DNA from: Desulforhopalus singaporensis
GTDB lineage: Bacteria; Desulfobacterota; Desulfobulbia; Desulfobulbales; Desulfocapsaceae
Direction of reading: 5' to 3'
NCBI RefSeq assembly: GCF_900104445.1
Contig: NZ_FNJI01000001.1
Location: 1-64,000 of the forward strand
Length of the DNA stretch: 64,000 nt
In this document: positions 8,744-17,831 of the stretch, in pieces
Layout: every line of letters starts with the position of its first letter
Position numbering within the stretch: the first letter of the stretch is position 1
The notes under the pieces: generated by a model
What the model saw: only the letters and a program-made list of their open reading frames with translations
Told to the model about the DNA's origin: nothing
Database searches by the model: none
Position numbers and translations under genes: made by a program

Positions 8744-11358
8744 TATTTGTCACCTCCATCGTCTATCCAGGCCTCGACGCGAAGTCCCGCAGCCGGATCG
8801 TATTTTCTTGCAAAAGCCTCGGGGAAGTCCCGTCTCCAGCCATCCATTTCCTCACCGGTCACCTTCTGAACCTCTACCAGGTAGCCTCCGCCGATCTGAC
8901 CGACACAGTTATCGCTGGTAATGGCGCCAGGGGTAATGGTGTTGATGGCGCCGCCGCGTTCAATTTCCCCGGTCTTGATCGGGTCGTGACGTGCCCCGTG
9001 GTCAATGTAGGCAACCCCTGGCCGGAGACGTTCGGTTACATAGGCACCGGCAAGTACTATGCCCCGCTCATTGTAGATTTTGACGATATCGCCGTTCTTG
9101 ATGCCACGTTTTTCAGCTTCACTTGGGTGCATCCAGCACGGTTCATACTTGTACCCGTCAGGGCCCGTCACTTTCATCGTCGGGGTCTCCCTGGTCCAGG
9201 TTATGTCGTCGCACTGGGCGTGTACCCGCCATCTGCCGTGGTTGGACATAACCAGCAGCGGAAACACTCTGGCCCGATGGCTCGAAAGCCGCTCGTCATG
9301 GTTGTGGCTTTTCTCTATCCATCTCGGGATAGGACCGCGTTCCTTATCGTTCGGGAACGCCTTGGCCAGCGCTTCCGAGTAGAATTCGAGTTTGCCCGTC
9401 GGGGTGGTAAGCGGATGCTTTTCCGGATCTTCGTAGAATTTCCGGAATCCCGGAGGATCCTGGTCCCAGTCTTCCGCCGTGGGATAGATCCAGTAGCCTT
9501 TTTCCTTAAGCTCTTCCCAGGAGACCAGTTTTTCGCCGCCCATATACCCCCAGATAGCCTTTTGCAGGTCCGCAGTGGTTTTGCCGCCGGTCATCTCTTC
9601 TTCCATCCCCTCGAACTTCTTGGCGACTTCACGAACACATTCCGCGTCGCTTTTCGACTCGCCGATCGGTTCGATGGCTTTTTCTGTAATCATGATGTTG
9701 GGTTGCATGGTTCCCTGGCGGATATTGGTGACGATATCGTCCACTTCCATGTAGGTGTTCGCCGGCAGGACTATATCGGCATAGACGCAGTCGTTTTCAA
9801 ACCACGGATGTTGTGCCACAAAACACTCGATCTGCGGACTTCTCATGGCTATTTCCGTCTCGTGGCCGTAGTTCCAGCAGGTGATGCGGCAGGGGCTGTC
9901 CGCCCATATCATATGGATCGGCGAACCTTTCTTTTCCGCCTCTATCGGGTACGTATACTTGATAAACTGGTCGGCAACGAGCGCGTTCTGCGCGCCGGTT
10001 CCAAAAAACGTGATCGGTTCATCGGAGAGAAAAGCGTTTTGGATCAAAGTCTTGGGGATGACCTGTTCCTGCCAGGCGGAGACCGCGCTGAGAACCGGCA
10101 GGGCCAGCTGTTCCTCGATTTCCGGATTCCAGAAGAACGTACCGCCGAGCCCCTCAGCCCTTGGTAACCCGAAGTAGGTCCACTGGTGCTGGTGCACCCC
10201 GGGGCCGCCCAGTCCCTGCATGCCGAGCATTATACACTCAAGCCGCGCAGGTTCGTGGGAAAAGGGACCGCGGATGAAGCCGCCGCCGAAATAGTGGGCG
10301 ATGGATGTGGTCTTGGCCCCGAATTCTCTTGCCAGGGCCTTGATGGTCCACTCCGGCACTCCGCATTTCGGCGAGGCCCATTCGGGAGTTTTCGGGACGC
10401 CGTCTTCCTTGCCGAGGACGTAGTCAGCGACCTTGTCCATGCCTACGGTATGGGTCTTGACATACTCCTTGTCATAGGTTCCTTCGGTGAGCCATATATA
10501 GATGATGGCAAGCTGCATGGCAGCGTCCGTATTGGGCAGGATCGGGATCCATTTGTCGGCGTGGATTGCTGCACCATAATTACAGTCCGGGCAGACATAT
10601 ACCTGGTCGATTCCCGCTTCGGTGAGGAAATAGCAGAGACGGCTGGCAAATTGGCCGACAAAACCCCAGGGGGTCGTTTCCGGGTCACAGCCCCAGAACA
10701 GGACCATGTCGGAATGCTCGATGGTGTCCTTGATGATGTTGGCCGCCGGATACATGATGCCCTGGGCGCCTTGTCCCCAGACATGTTTTGCTCCCCAGTA
10801 CCATCCTTCCCAGCTGTCTGGGTTGCGTACCTGAAGGGTGAATCCGCCCAAGTATTCGAGCAGGACGCCGGGGTGGCCGTGGGGGGTGTTGATGGTCTTG
10901 CATTCGCCGTGGCCGTCGCCTTGCATCAGGATGGCGTTGTAGCCGTATTTTTCGTGTACTCTCCTGATTTCACTGGAGATCAGTTCAGCCGCTTCGTCCC
11001 AGGAAATACGGACAAATTTACTCTTGCCCCGGTTCTGCGGATTACGTTCACCGTTGGGGTCCCAATCGATCCTTTTCATCGGGTAGGGAACCCGGTTGGG
11101 GGAATAGACCCTCTTCTTGTACGCGAGAGAAAAGGGGCCGGGGAGAGATTTCCATGTAGGCTCGATGGTTTTCCCGTTCCGCTCCATCTTCCACTGCCGG
11201 ATGTCTTCTTTCTTGTATTTCCAGCCGTATCGCAAGGGGCGGACGCGCACGATCTTCCCGTCCTTGACATCCACCATGCCCTCGGCACCGCCTCCGAAAT
11301 ATCCTCCGAGGCCGAGTGATCTCAAAACAGTTTTGTCTTTCGTTTTAACTGGGCGCAT
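8743..11358 (-). CDS. Transhydroxylase-family molybdopterin large subunit A
   Basis: An 871-residue DMSO-reductase-superfamily protein, the same length class as Pelobacter acidigallici transhydroxylase alpha (about 875 residues). It has no N-terminal [4Fe-4S] cysteine motif and no Tat signal, as expected for that family, and begins directly with the first Moco domain (MVDVKDGKIVRVRPL). The NPDSWEGWYWGA block at 179-190 carries the Asp and Trp (D181, W183) matching active-site residues reported for transhydroxylase. The upstream histidine region reads GDGHGECK instead of SHHxWGxxGY, so the active-site Tyr after it is missing and the His spacing differs by one. It is therefore a divergent relative, perhaps a hydroxylase or transhydroxylase for another phenol. 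The electron partner is the overlapping downstream gene. Confidence 0.83.
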   Translation of the reverse strand: MRPVKTKDKTVLRSLGLGGYFGGGAEGMVDVKDGKIVRVRPLRYGWKYKKEDIRQWKMERNGKTIEPTWKSLPGPFSLAYKKRVYSPNRVPYPMKRIDWDPNGERNPQNRGKSKFVRISWDEAAELISSEIRRVHEKYGYNAILMQGDGHGECKTINTPHGHPGVLLEYLGGFTLQVRNPDSWEGWYWGAKHVWGQGAQGIMYPAANIIKDTIEHSDMVLFWGCDPETTPWGFVGQFASRLCYFLTEAGIDQVYVCPDCNYGAAIHADKWIPILPNTDAAMQLAIIYIWLTEGTYDKEYVKTHTVGMDKVADYVLGKEDGVPKTPEWASPKCGVPEWTIKALAREFGAKTTSIAHYFGGGFIRGPFSHEPARLECIMLGMQGLGGPGVHQHQWTYFGLPRAEGLGGTFFWNPEIEEQLALPVLSAVSAWQEQVIPKTLIQNAFLSDEPITFFGTGAQNALVADQFIKYTYPIEAEKKGSPIHMIWADSPCRITCWNYGHETEIAMRSPQIECFVAQHPWFENDCVYADIVLPANTYMEVDDIVTNIRQGTMQPNIMITEKAIEPIGESKSDAECVREVAKKFEGMEEEMTGGKTTADLQKAIWGYMGGEKLVSWEELKEKGYWIYPTAEDWDQDPPGFRKFYEDPEKHPLTTPTGKLEFYSEALAKAFPNDKERGPIPRWIEKSHNHDERLSSHRARVFPLLVMSNHGRWRVHAQCDDITWTRETPTMKVTGPDGYKYEPCWMHPSEAEKRGIKNGDIVKIYNERGIVLAGAYVTERLRPGVAYIDHGARHDPIKTGEIERGGAINTITPGAITSDNCVGQIGGGYLVEVQKVTGEEMDGWRRDFPEAFARKYDPAAGLRVEAWIDDGGDK

Positions 11359-11505
11359 AGATTGATTTCTCCTCTGGTTTTAGGCAACATTTACCGGTGA
11401 GTTTGCGCAACTGGAGTGGTAGCATCAATAATTATGCAACTGTGAAAGCATCTTCGCAAATTATCGAGGCTATCATTGCTGTCCGCACCGTCAAATGTAT
11501 GTTAA

Positions 11506-11517
11506 ATTGCATGTAAT
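11506..11517. promoter_or_regulatory. ATTACATGTAAT-type operator (site 1)
   Basis: ATTGCATGTAAT, 11 of 12 bases identical to the palindrome ATTACATGTAAT. It lies about 150 bases upstream of large subunit A, in the divergent region shared with the GntR gene. Confidence 0.6.
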
Positions 11518-11627
11518 CCAAAAAGGCAAAAGTCAACATGTTGTGTCGTTGTAGCTAACCATAACGCTCCGAGGCAGTAGCCGCTGTCAAGCCGCCGCTC
11601 GTTGCAAAAGTGGCCGCCGGGTAGATT

Positions 11628-11646
11628 CGGGGAAAAACCCCGTTTT
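11628..11646 (+). terminator. Orphan terminator-like hairpin
   Basis: CGGGG-AAAAA-CCCCG followed by TTTT on the plus strand (stem 11628-11632 with 11638-11642). No gene on this strand ends here, so it would either terminate a small RNA begun near operator site 1 or be a chance structure. The rest of the 11.36-11.88 kb gap holds operators 1 and 2 and no coding sequence that I recognise. Confidence 0.35.
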
Positions 11647-11759
11647 GTACCCGCCTTACTCGTCTCCTGTATGATCTTGTCCCCGGTGCTGCAATAAAAC
11701 AGGGTCGACAAGAATATGTTGCCGTCGCTGGAACGGTGTTATGTTTTTATACGTGAAGC

Positions 11760-11792
11760 TTGACTCTAATTGTATTTTATATTACATGTTAT
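11760..11792 (+). promoter_or_regulatory. Promoter with overlapping ATTACATGTAAT-type operator (site 2)
   Basis: TTGACT (11760-11765) and TTACAT (11782-11787), 16 bases apart, form a plausible sigma-70 promoter for the GntR gene. The palindrome-like ATTACATGTTAT (11781-11792, 11 of 12 to consensus) covers the -10 element. That geometry fits repression, possibly autoregulation. Confidence 0.5.
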
Positions 11793-11883
11793 ATGGTCGA
11801 TGTCAAGGTGTAATTGGGCAGGAAAACGTAAAAAGTTGCGACAGTTTGCAGGTAAGCCTGATTCCGGATAGAAGGAGGTGATT

Positions 11884-12543
11884 TTGAAACGAAATAAGAA
11901 TCTGACATTCAAGGTTTACGGTAAAATCATAGAACTGATGATGAACTATGAGCTGGTGCCCGGTCAACGTCTTGTATTTATAGATCTGGCCAGACAGTTG
12001 AAGGTAAGCCGGACTCCTGTTAACAACGCCCTGAGTATCCTCGCACAGGAGGGCTATCTTGATTTCGTGCCGAACCAGGGGTACTCGGTTCACCGTCTCT
12101 CCAGGCCAGAAGCAGAGGATTTGTACGATATCCGTGATGCGCTGGAAGCTGATTTTATCGTGAAAGCGGTGCGAAATGTGTCAGACGATGGCCTGCGGAA
12201 AATCGAGAAGTGCAAAAACGATTATGAAAACCTCCTGTCAACGCGCGTCGATCGAAAACTGTTTATTATCGACACCGAGTTTCATCTGGCGATACTGTCG
12301 ATGGCAAAAAACGATGTTCTCCTCAACAGGTACAAAGAGCTCTGCCACAAGATCTTTCTCCGTATCAGTATCGAAAACCTAATAGTCGACAGAATCAGGG
12401 ATATTGTCCGGGAGCATGACATGCTTTTTCGGACGATACGAGACAGGGATGTGGATGGTGCGCGGGATCTTGTCAGGATGCACCACCAGAACTCGAAACG
12501 CTCCCTGTTCCCTTTGATTTTTCCGGAATACGCAGGAGCTTGA
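11884..12543 (+). CDS. GntR-family regulator, FCD subfamily (copy 1)
   Basis: A 219-residue regulator. Residues 1-75 form the GntR winged helix (VYGKIIELMMNYELVPGQRL, then LKVSRTPVNNALSILAQEGYLDF). Residues 85-210 form the all-helical FCD effector domain with its metal or ligand positions in DTEFH, EH and MHH. The start is taken as TTG 11884 because AGGAGG ends six bases upstream; the GTG at 11878 overlaps that ribosome binding site. A close paralogue at 17832 also begins TTG and reads K-x-x-KNLT. It is divergent from transhydroxylase operon A and precedes the thiolase and TRAP genes. FCD regulators usually sense organic acids or aromatic acids. It is a candidate binder of the palindromes nearby. 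Confidence 0.9.
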   Translation: MKRNKNLTFKVYGKIIELMMNYELVPGQRLVFIDLARQLKVSRTPVNNALSILAQEGYLDFVPNQGYSVHRLSRPEAEDLYDIRDALEADFIVKAVRNVSDDGLRKIEKCKNDYENLLSTRVDRKLFIIDTEFHLAILSMAKNDVLLNRYKELCHKIFLRISIENLIVDRIRDIVREHDMLFRTIRDRDVDGARDLVRMHHQNSKRSLFPLIFPEYAGA

Positions 12544-12775
12544 CCGCGGCAGGGGGCGGTAGGGGAGCCTGTCTTGTCAATTTTTGCTTAAGCTGTTTTC
12601 TGCGGGCGGGCTGTGAAAACAAACGTATTCCTGTGACTCAAGACCTTCTTCGGTTACGTAAAAGGAACAAATAACCCGTTTGATAAATAAGCCAAATGGA
12701 ATAAGTTACCACTGTCCAAACAAACAGTCGGTTGACGACCGGGTTGCAGAACAAAATCAAAACGGAGGAGGTAAG

Positions 12776-14068
12776 ATGAAAAAAGCTGTTATTGTCAGCG
12801 GGTGCCGTACAGCTGTAGGCGCATTCGGCGGGGTGTTGAAGGATGTTTCGGCGGTTGATCTTGGCGCAACTGTTTTGCAGGAGACGATGAAAAAGGCCGG
12901 GCTGCGCCCGGGGCTGGGTGATGATATAGTGAAAACCGCGGTGTCCAGGCTGGACAGCAGCGACCGTACAGAGCTTGAAAAGCGGTATGACCAGTGGGAT
13001 GGCGGCGCCCCGGAGGTCGCGGTGGACGAGGTTATCATGGGCAACGTTCTACAGTCGGGGCTGGGGCAGAATCCGGCTCGTCAGGCGATGATCAGGGCCG
13101 GGATAAACAAGGAGACGCCGGCTTTTTCTCTGAACAAGGTGTGCGGGTCGGGGCTGAAGGCCATAGCTCTTGGGGCCCAGTCTATTATGACCGGACAGTC
13201 GGAGGTGGTACTGGCTGGCGGCCAGGAGAACATGAGCCAGGTCCCGATGGCCTTGATGAAGGGGCGGTGGGGGCATCGGATGGAGGTGACCGGTGTCGGC
13301 GAAGTGCACGACCTGATGGTGTATGATGGTCTGTATGAAATTTTTTATGGTTACCATATGGGAGTGACAGCAGAAAATATCGCATCACTTTACGACATCA
13401 GCCGCAACGACCAGGACCGGCTCGCCTGTCTGAGTCATGAAAGAGCGATTAGGGGAATCAGGGAAGGAGTTTTCCAAGATGAGATCGTTCCGGTCAAGAT
13501 CTCCACGCGAAAGGGTGAGGTCGTTGTCGATCGAGACGAACGACCCATGGAGACCTCGATGGAGAAACTTGGCAAACTGCGGCCGGTATTCGCCAAAGAT
13601 GGCACTGTTACCGCCGGTAATGCCTCAGGTATCAATGACGGAGCTGCTGCGGTTTTGCTCATGAGTGAGGAAAAAGCCGAACAGCTCGGGCTGAAACCTT
13701 TGCTGACCATTGAGAGTTTTGCTGCAGGCGGACTCGACCCTGCTTACATGGGGCTTGGCCCGGTACCGGCAATCCGCAAGGCCCTTGACCAGGCGAAAAT
13801 GACCCTTGATGATATCGAGATGATCGAGCTCAACGAAGCGTTTGCAGCGCAGGCCATAGGGTGCATGATTGAACTGGGAATAGATGTCGAGAAACCGAAC
13901 CGCTATGGCAGTGGAATATCGATGGGCCATCCGGTGGGATGTACCGGAGCCAGACAGATGGTGGCCACCATGAACCAGATGCACCGTAATAATCAAGGCA
14001 CCGGCCTGATCAGTATGTGTATCGGTGGCGGCATGGGAATGGCGATGGTGGTGAGCAATCGTTCTTGA
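12776..14068 (+). CDS. Acetyl-CoA C-acyltransferase (thiolase) with an insertion
   Basis: A 430-residue thiolase that should cleave a beta-ketoacyl-CoA with CoA, or condense acetyl units, in the cytoplasm. The catalytic Cys lies in LNKVCGSGLKAIALG, and the other conserved blocks are ELNEAFAAQA, GHPVGCTGARQMV and MCIGGGMGMA. Typical thiolases are about 390-400 residues. Here roughly 33 extra residues (about 46-80, DDIVKTAVSRLDSSDR and following) sit between the first helix and VDEVIMGNVLQ. GGAGG precedes the ATG at 12776; the frame stays open 32 codons further upstream but without a start signal. It probably finishes ring degradation to acetyl-CoA units. Confidence 0.93.
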   Translation: MKKAVIVSGCRTAVGAFGGVLKDVSAVDLGATVLQETMKKAGLRPGLGDDIVKTAVSRLDSSDRTELEKRYDQWDGGAPEVAVDEVIMGNVLQSGLGQNPARQAMIRAGINKETPAFSLNKVCGSGLKAIALGAQSIMTGQSEVVLAGGQENMSQVPMALMKGRWGHRMEVTGVGEVHDLMVYDGLYEIFYGYHMGVTAENIASLYDISRNDQDRLACLSHERAIRGIREGVFQDEIVPVKISTRKGEVVVDRDERPMETSMEKLGKLRPVFAKDGTVTAGNASGINDGAAAVLLMSEEKAEQLGLKPLLTIESFAAGGLDPAYMGLGPVPAIRKALDQAKMTLDDIEMIELNEAFAAQAIGCMIELGIDVEKPNRYGSGISMGHPVGCTGARQMVATMNQMHRNNQGTGLISMCIGGGMGMAMVVSNRS

Positions 14069-14095
14069 TCCGTATTTGCGGCTGCGCATTTTTTT

Positions 14096-14131
14096 TTTTG
14101 CTCCGGCAGGCGTTGTCCTCCCGGAGCAAAA
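14096..14131. terminator. Hairpin after the thiolase gene
   Basis: An 11-bp stem TTTTGCTCCGG/CCGGAGCAAAA (14096-14106 with 14121-14131). A run of T precedes it, directly after a short TGCG-GCTG-CGCA hairpin at about 14077-14088. Either structure could end the thiolase transcript. Confidence 0.55.
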
Positions 14132-14203
14132 TCGTCAACAAATCGAGATAAGTGCAGCTGTTTTAAACGATCGTGTTGTGGTGGATTTTCACTTATTTAA
14201 ACG

Positions 14204-14231
14204 TTGACAAAACTTTTTTTACATGTAACAT
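14204..14231 (+). promoter_or_regulatory. Promoter with ATTACATGTAAT-type operator (site 3)
   Basis: TTGACA (14204-14209) and TAACAT (14226-14231), 16 bases apart, with the palindrome-like TTTACATGTAAC (14218-14229, 10 of 12) between and over them. It would drive the TRAP genes with a long leader of about 450 bases. In that leader (14232-14688) I see no coding sequence or riboswitch, only a second TTGACA near 14289 with a weak partner. Confidence 0.45.
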
Positions 14232-14688
14232 TGTATTATATATATTCGCACATTTTAGGCGGAACCCGTGGTATATACTTCTATTCAATTGACATCGAAC
14301 TGTCGGTGAATGTTTAATAAGACCACAATAACAACTCTCAAGATCAAGGTCGGACATGTTCTGTTCGCATTTTGTATTTTCTAACTTTATCACTGTTTAC
14401 AGCAAAATCCGCAGAGAAATTCGCCTGACAGGTTCGCGGCATGATTGCGGCGTGATGGCCTGGTTGTCGTATCATGAGTTTGCGTATTAAGTACGAGGCG
14501 GCTGGTGCGGACGGTGCATCGGCTGCAGCATAATATCTGGAATCAGAAAAAAAACGGAGGGTGGTGACGGCTTGAGCACCATGTTGTCCGGACCAAATAT
14601 TCCCAACAACAGAGGGAGGAGTCACAGGCAGGAAACATTTGGCAAAGGCTGGTTAACAGCACATATCATCAATTTAGGGAGGCTGCAC

Positions 14689-15708
14689 ATGAAGAGAATG
14701 GTCTTGTCCGGTTTAACGGTTATAGCAATTTTTTCCTTGCTCGTCGTCACACCGGTTTTCTCACAGGCGAAGTCGATAACGCTAAAGTACGCCAGTTTTT
14801 TTCCACCCACCCACATTCAGTCGCAACTCGCTGAGTCATGGTGCAAGGAGGTTGAAAAACAGACTGAAGGACGTGTCAAGGTGCAGTTGTATCCCGGCGG
14901 TAGTCTGTTGAAGGCAAAGCAGACCTATGACGGTGTCGTGGATGGTATTGCCGATGTCGGCTTCACAGTGCTCGCCTATACCCGCGGGCGTTTTCCGGTA
15001 ACCGGGGCGCTGGACCTTCCTTTCGGCTATCCTTCGGGCAGGGTTGCGACCTCCGTTGCAAATGACCTTTACAATGCCCTTCACCCCAAAGAGTTCGATG
15101 ACACTCACCTCCTTTATCTCCATGCTCATGGACCGGGCTTCATCAATACCCGGGAGAAAGCCATAACCAATCTCGAGGATCTCAAAGGTCTGCGGATCCG
15201 TTCCACCGGGATGAGCGCCGAGATGGTCAAGGCGCTCGGGGCAACGCCGGTTGCGATGGGAATGGGCGATGCCTACCAGAGCCTGCAGAAGGGCGTTGTC
15301 GACGGCAGTGCCCACCCCATGGAAGCCAATGGCGGCTGGAAACTTGGTGAAGTCACCAGGTATACCGCCGGATGCTACGCCTCTGCCTATACCACGACCT
15401 TTATAGTCACCATGAATAAGGACAAGTGGGAATCGCTGGATAAAAAAGACCAGGATATTATTACTGAAATCAACAAGGTCTGGCTGTTGAAACACGGCGA
15501 TGCGTGGGACAGCAGCGACCTGGGCGGCCTGAAATTTGCCCTTGAGCAGGGAGGCTCCATCAAAGGGATCGATCCGGAGGAGACCAAGCGGTGGCAGGCT
15601 GCGGTCAGTCCGGTTATCGACAGCTATGCAGCCGAGCTTGACAAGAAAAACCTCAATGGCGCAAAAGTGGTTGAGATTATAAGAAATTCGCTCAAAGCCC
15701 ATATGTAA
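14689..15708 (+). CDS. dctP: TRAP transporter substrate-binding protein 1 (DctP-type)
   Basis: A 339-residue periplasmic solute-binding protein. The first 26 residues are a signal peptide (MKRMVLSGLTVIAIFSLLVVTPVFSQA). The mature part shows the DctP fold: KYASFFPPTHIQSQLAESW at the start, and the DLKGLRIRSTGMSAEMVKALGATP block whose arginine usually contacts a carboxylate ligand. AGGGAGG lies just upstream of ATG 14689, ruling out the longer upstream frame. It is followed by the matching membrane genes. The ligand is probably an organic or aromatic acid, inferred from the neighbouring catabolic genes. Confidence 0.93.
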   Translation: MKRMVLSGLTVIAIFSLLVVTPVFSQAKSITLKYASFFPPTHIQSQLAESWCKEVEKQTEGRVKVQLYPGGSLLKAKQTYDGVVDGIADVGFTVLAYTRGRFPVTGALDLPFGYPSGRVATSVANDLYNALHPKEFDDTHLLYLHAHGPGFINTREKAITNLEDLKGLRIRSTGMSAEMVKALGATPVAMGMGDAYQSLQKGVVDGSAHPMEANGGWKLGEVTRYTAGCYASAYTTTFIVTMNKDKWESLDKKDQDIITEINKVWLLKHGDAWDSSDLGGLKFALEQGGSIKGIDPEETKRWQAAVSPVIDSYAAELDKKNLNGAKVVEIIRNSLKAHM

Positions 15709-15804
15709 GTCGCCGTCAGTCACGGCAGGAGAGGTAACGGGGAATGGCATCCTGGCGGTGTCATTCCCGTAACATGTCGCGTACAACGGAGATACAATCC
15801 GACA

Positions 15805-16287
15805 ATGGAATCGGTTCAGAAAATGTTGGAGTTTGTGTTAGGCAAGCTCAAGATGGTTGGTGCCGTCTTTCTGTTTGGTATGGCACTGTTGACCTGTGCG
15901 GATGTTATAGGACGGCTCTTCAAGTATCCTATCTTCGGATCCGTCGAATTGGTCAGTTTCATGGGCGGAATAGCTATTGCCTGTTCACTGCCCTTTACCC
16001 ACCACGAGCAGGGACATATCGGTGTGGAGCTTTTTATCCGCAAGTTTTCCACCAATATGAAAAACTGGATTGGGCTGTGCACTGAAACCATGAGCCTGGT
16101 GCTGTTTGTCCTTGTCGCCTGGCGAATGTTTGTCTACGCCGAAAAGATGATGGAATCCGGCGAGTTGTCGATGAATCTGCAGCTGCCTGAATATATTATT
16201 ATCTATATCCTTGCCGGGGGGTTTCTGATCTTTGTCCTGACGATAATTAATAGCATGCTCAAAACAATTTTAAAGTTGATAAAATAA
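15805..16287 (+). CDS. dctQ: TRAP transporter small permease 1 (DctQ-type)
   Basis: A 160-residue integral membrane protein with four predicted hydrophobic segments, as in DctQ (for example VGAVFLFGMALLTCADVIG and IIIYILAGGFLIFVLTII). The DVIGRLFKYPIFGSVEL stretch and the THHEQGHIGVELF segment are typical of the family. It bridges the binding protein and the large permease. Its TAA stop overlaps the ATG of the next gene (TAATG), so the two membrane proteins are translationally coupled. Confidence 0.9.
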   Translation: MESVQKMLEFVLGKLKMVGAVFLFGMALLTCADVIGRLFKYPIFGSVELVSFMGGIAIACSLPFTHHEQGHIGVELFIRKFSTNMKNWIGLCTETMSLVLFVLVAWRMFVYAEKMMESGELSMNLQLPEYIIIYILAGGFLIFVLTIINSMLKTILKLIK

Positions 16288-17603
16288 TGACCCCATCAAT
16301 AATCGGTATTACCGGAATTGTGATTATGGTCGCGATTTTCATGACCCGCATGCCGGTCGCCTACGTCATGGCCATGGTAGGTTTTGTAGGTTTCTCCATC
16401 ATGAGTTCGACCAAGGGCGGGTTGAATCTGCTGGCCAAGGATTTTTATGAGGTTTTTTCCTCTTATGGCCTGACGACCATCCCTCTTTTTATTTTAATGG
16501 GACAGCTCGCATTTAACGCAGGGATCAGTTCAAAGCTTTATTCTTCTGCTTATAAATTTTTAGGCCATACCAAAGGCGGATTGGCCATTGCCACCGTGTC
16601 GGCCTGTACCGCATTTGGCGCCGTTTGCGGGTCGAGTGCGGCAACGGCGGCGACCATGGCCACTGTCGGACTCCCCGAGATGAAAAAGTTCGATTACAAG
16701 GATGAGCTGGCAGCGGGATCCGTTGCGTCGGGTGGAGGCCTGGGCATGATCATGCCTCCCAGCGTGGTCCTTATCGTCTACGGCATCCTGACCGAACAGT
16801 CCATAGGAAAGCTCTTTATGGCGGGCATCCTGCCAGCTATACTGGTGACGGTGCTCTTCATTCTTACGGTAATTATCTGGTGCGCCCTGTCGCCTGAACA
16901 GGGGCCGAGGGGGGAGTCGTTCACCTGGATGGAAAAGTTGAAATCCCTCGGCGGCATGGGTGAGACCATGGCCGTTTTTGCTCTGGTCATGGGAGGACTC
17001 TTTTTCGGGCTGTTCACTCCGACGGAAGCCGCGGCAGTCGGGGTTGTGGGAGTCCTGGTGGTTTCTCTTGTCCGCCGGCAGCTGACCTGGGAGCGGTTTG
17101 TGGACGCTCTGTACGAGACTCTTAAAACCTCCTGCATGGTCCTGATGTTGATTGCCGGGGCGACCGTTTTCGGCAAATTCCTGGCGGTGACGAGGATTCC
17201 CTATGATATAGCCGAATGGATCGGCAGTTTTGACCTGCCTCCGCTGCTCATCCTCGGCATGGTGGTGCTGGTATATTTTGTCGGCGGCTGTTTCATGGAC
17301 TCACTGGCGCTTGTCATGCTCACGGTGCCGATCTTCTTCCCCTTGGTTTTAAGCCTGGGATACGATCCGATCTGGTTTGGGGTTATAATTGTCATGGTTA
17401 CCGAAATGGGGGTCATAACACCGCCTGTCGGCATAAACGTATATATCGTTTACGGTGTCGCCGGGGGGCTTCCCGGCGGCGGGATGAGACTGGAGTCGAT
17501 CTTCAGGGGGATTGCCCCATTTATGCTTGCGGTGCTTGTTGGTATTGTCATTATGGCTGTATTCCCGCAGATAATCCTGTTCCTGCCCAATATGATGTAT
17601 TGA
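16287..17603 (+). CDS. dctM: TRAP transporter large permease 1 (DctM-type)
   Basis: A 438-residue inner-membrane protein with about 12 hydrophobic segments. It carries the family patterns AFGAVCGSSAATAATMATVGLPEM, IMPPSVVLIVYGILTEQSIG and FTPTEAAAVGV. It performs sodium-driven uptake of the ligand captured by the DctP protein. It is the last gene of the set. A weak hairpin follows (CCCGGCA/TGCCGGG, 17616-17649) without a T-run. Confidence 0.93.
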   Translation: MTPSIIGITGIVIMVAIFMTRMPVAYVMAMVGFVGFSIMSSTKGGLNLLAKDFYEVFSSYGLTTIPLFILMGQLAFNAGISSKLYSSAYKFLGHTKGGLAIATVSACTAFGAVCGSSAATAATMATVGLPEMKKFDYKDELAAGSVASGGGLGMIMPPSVVLIVYGILTEQSIGKLFMAGILPAILVTVLFILTVIIWCALSPEQGPRGESFTWMEKLKSLGGMGETMAVFALVMGGLFFGLFTPTEAAAVGVVGVLVVSLVRRQLTWERFVDALYETLKTSCMVLMLIAGATVFGKFLAVTRIPYDIAEWIGSFDLPPLLILGMVVLVYFVGGCFMDSLALVMLTVPIFFPLVLSLGYDPIWFGVIIVMVTEMGVITPPVGINVYIVYGVAGGLPGGGMRLESIFRGIAPFMLAVLVGIVIMAVFPQIILFLPNMMY

Positions 17604-17729
17604 GAACCGGCCACACCCGGCAGGGCGGCGGAGGGGGCGCGTTGCCGGGCGGGTGGAAGAAAACAGTGCAGACAGACTAACTTTTTGATATTGCTTGATT
17701 ATATTGTGTGGCGTCGGCTGTTAAGACAA

Positions 17730-17758
17730 TTGACACTGGTTTGATTGGCGAGTATACT
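17730..17758 (+). promoter_or_regulatory. Near-consensus sigma-70 promoter
   Basis: TTGACA (17730-17735), a 17-base spacer and TATACT (17753-17758). It is placed to transcribe the second GntR gene with a leader of about 65 bases. Confidence 0.8.
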
Positions 17759-17831
17759 ACCCCGTTTACAATCCTGTCCACCCCGGCGGGAACCGGTTTG
17801 TCATGATCGAATTACAATAAAGAGAACAGAG

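Noticed and set aside
8560-10167. A 535-codon plus-strand open frame
   Set aside because: It lies antisense to transhydroxylase large subunit A, has no family motif and reflects the GC-rich third positions of the real gene.
10186-11319. A 377-codon plus-strand open frame
   Set aside because: Antisense shadow of the same large subunit; no ribosome binding site and no recognisable domain.
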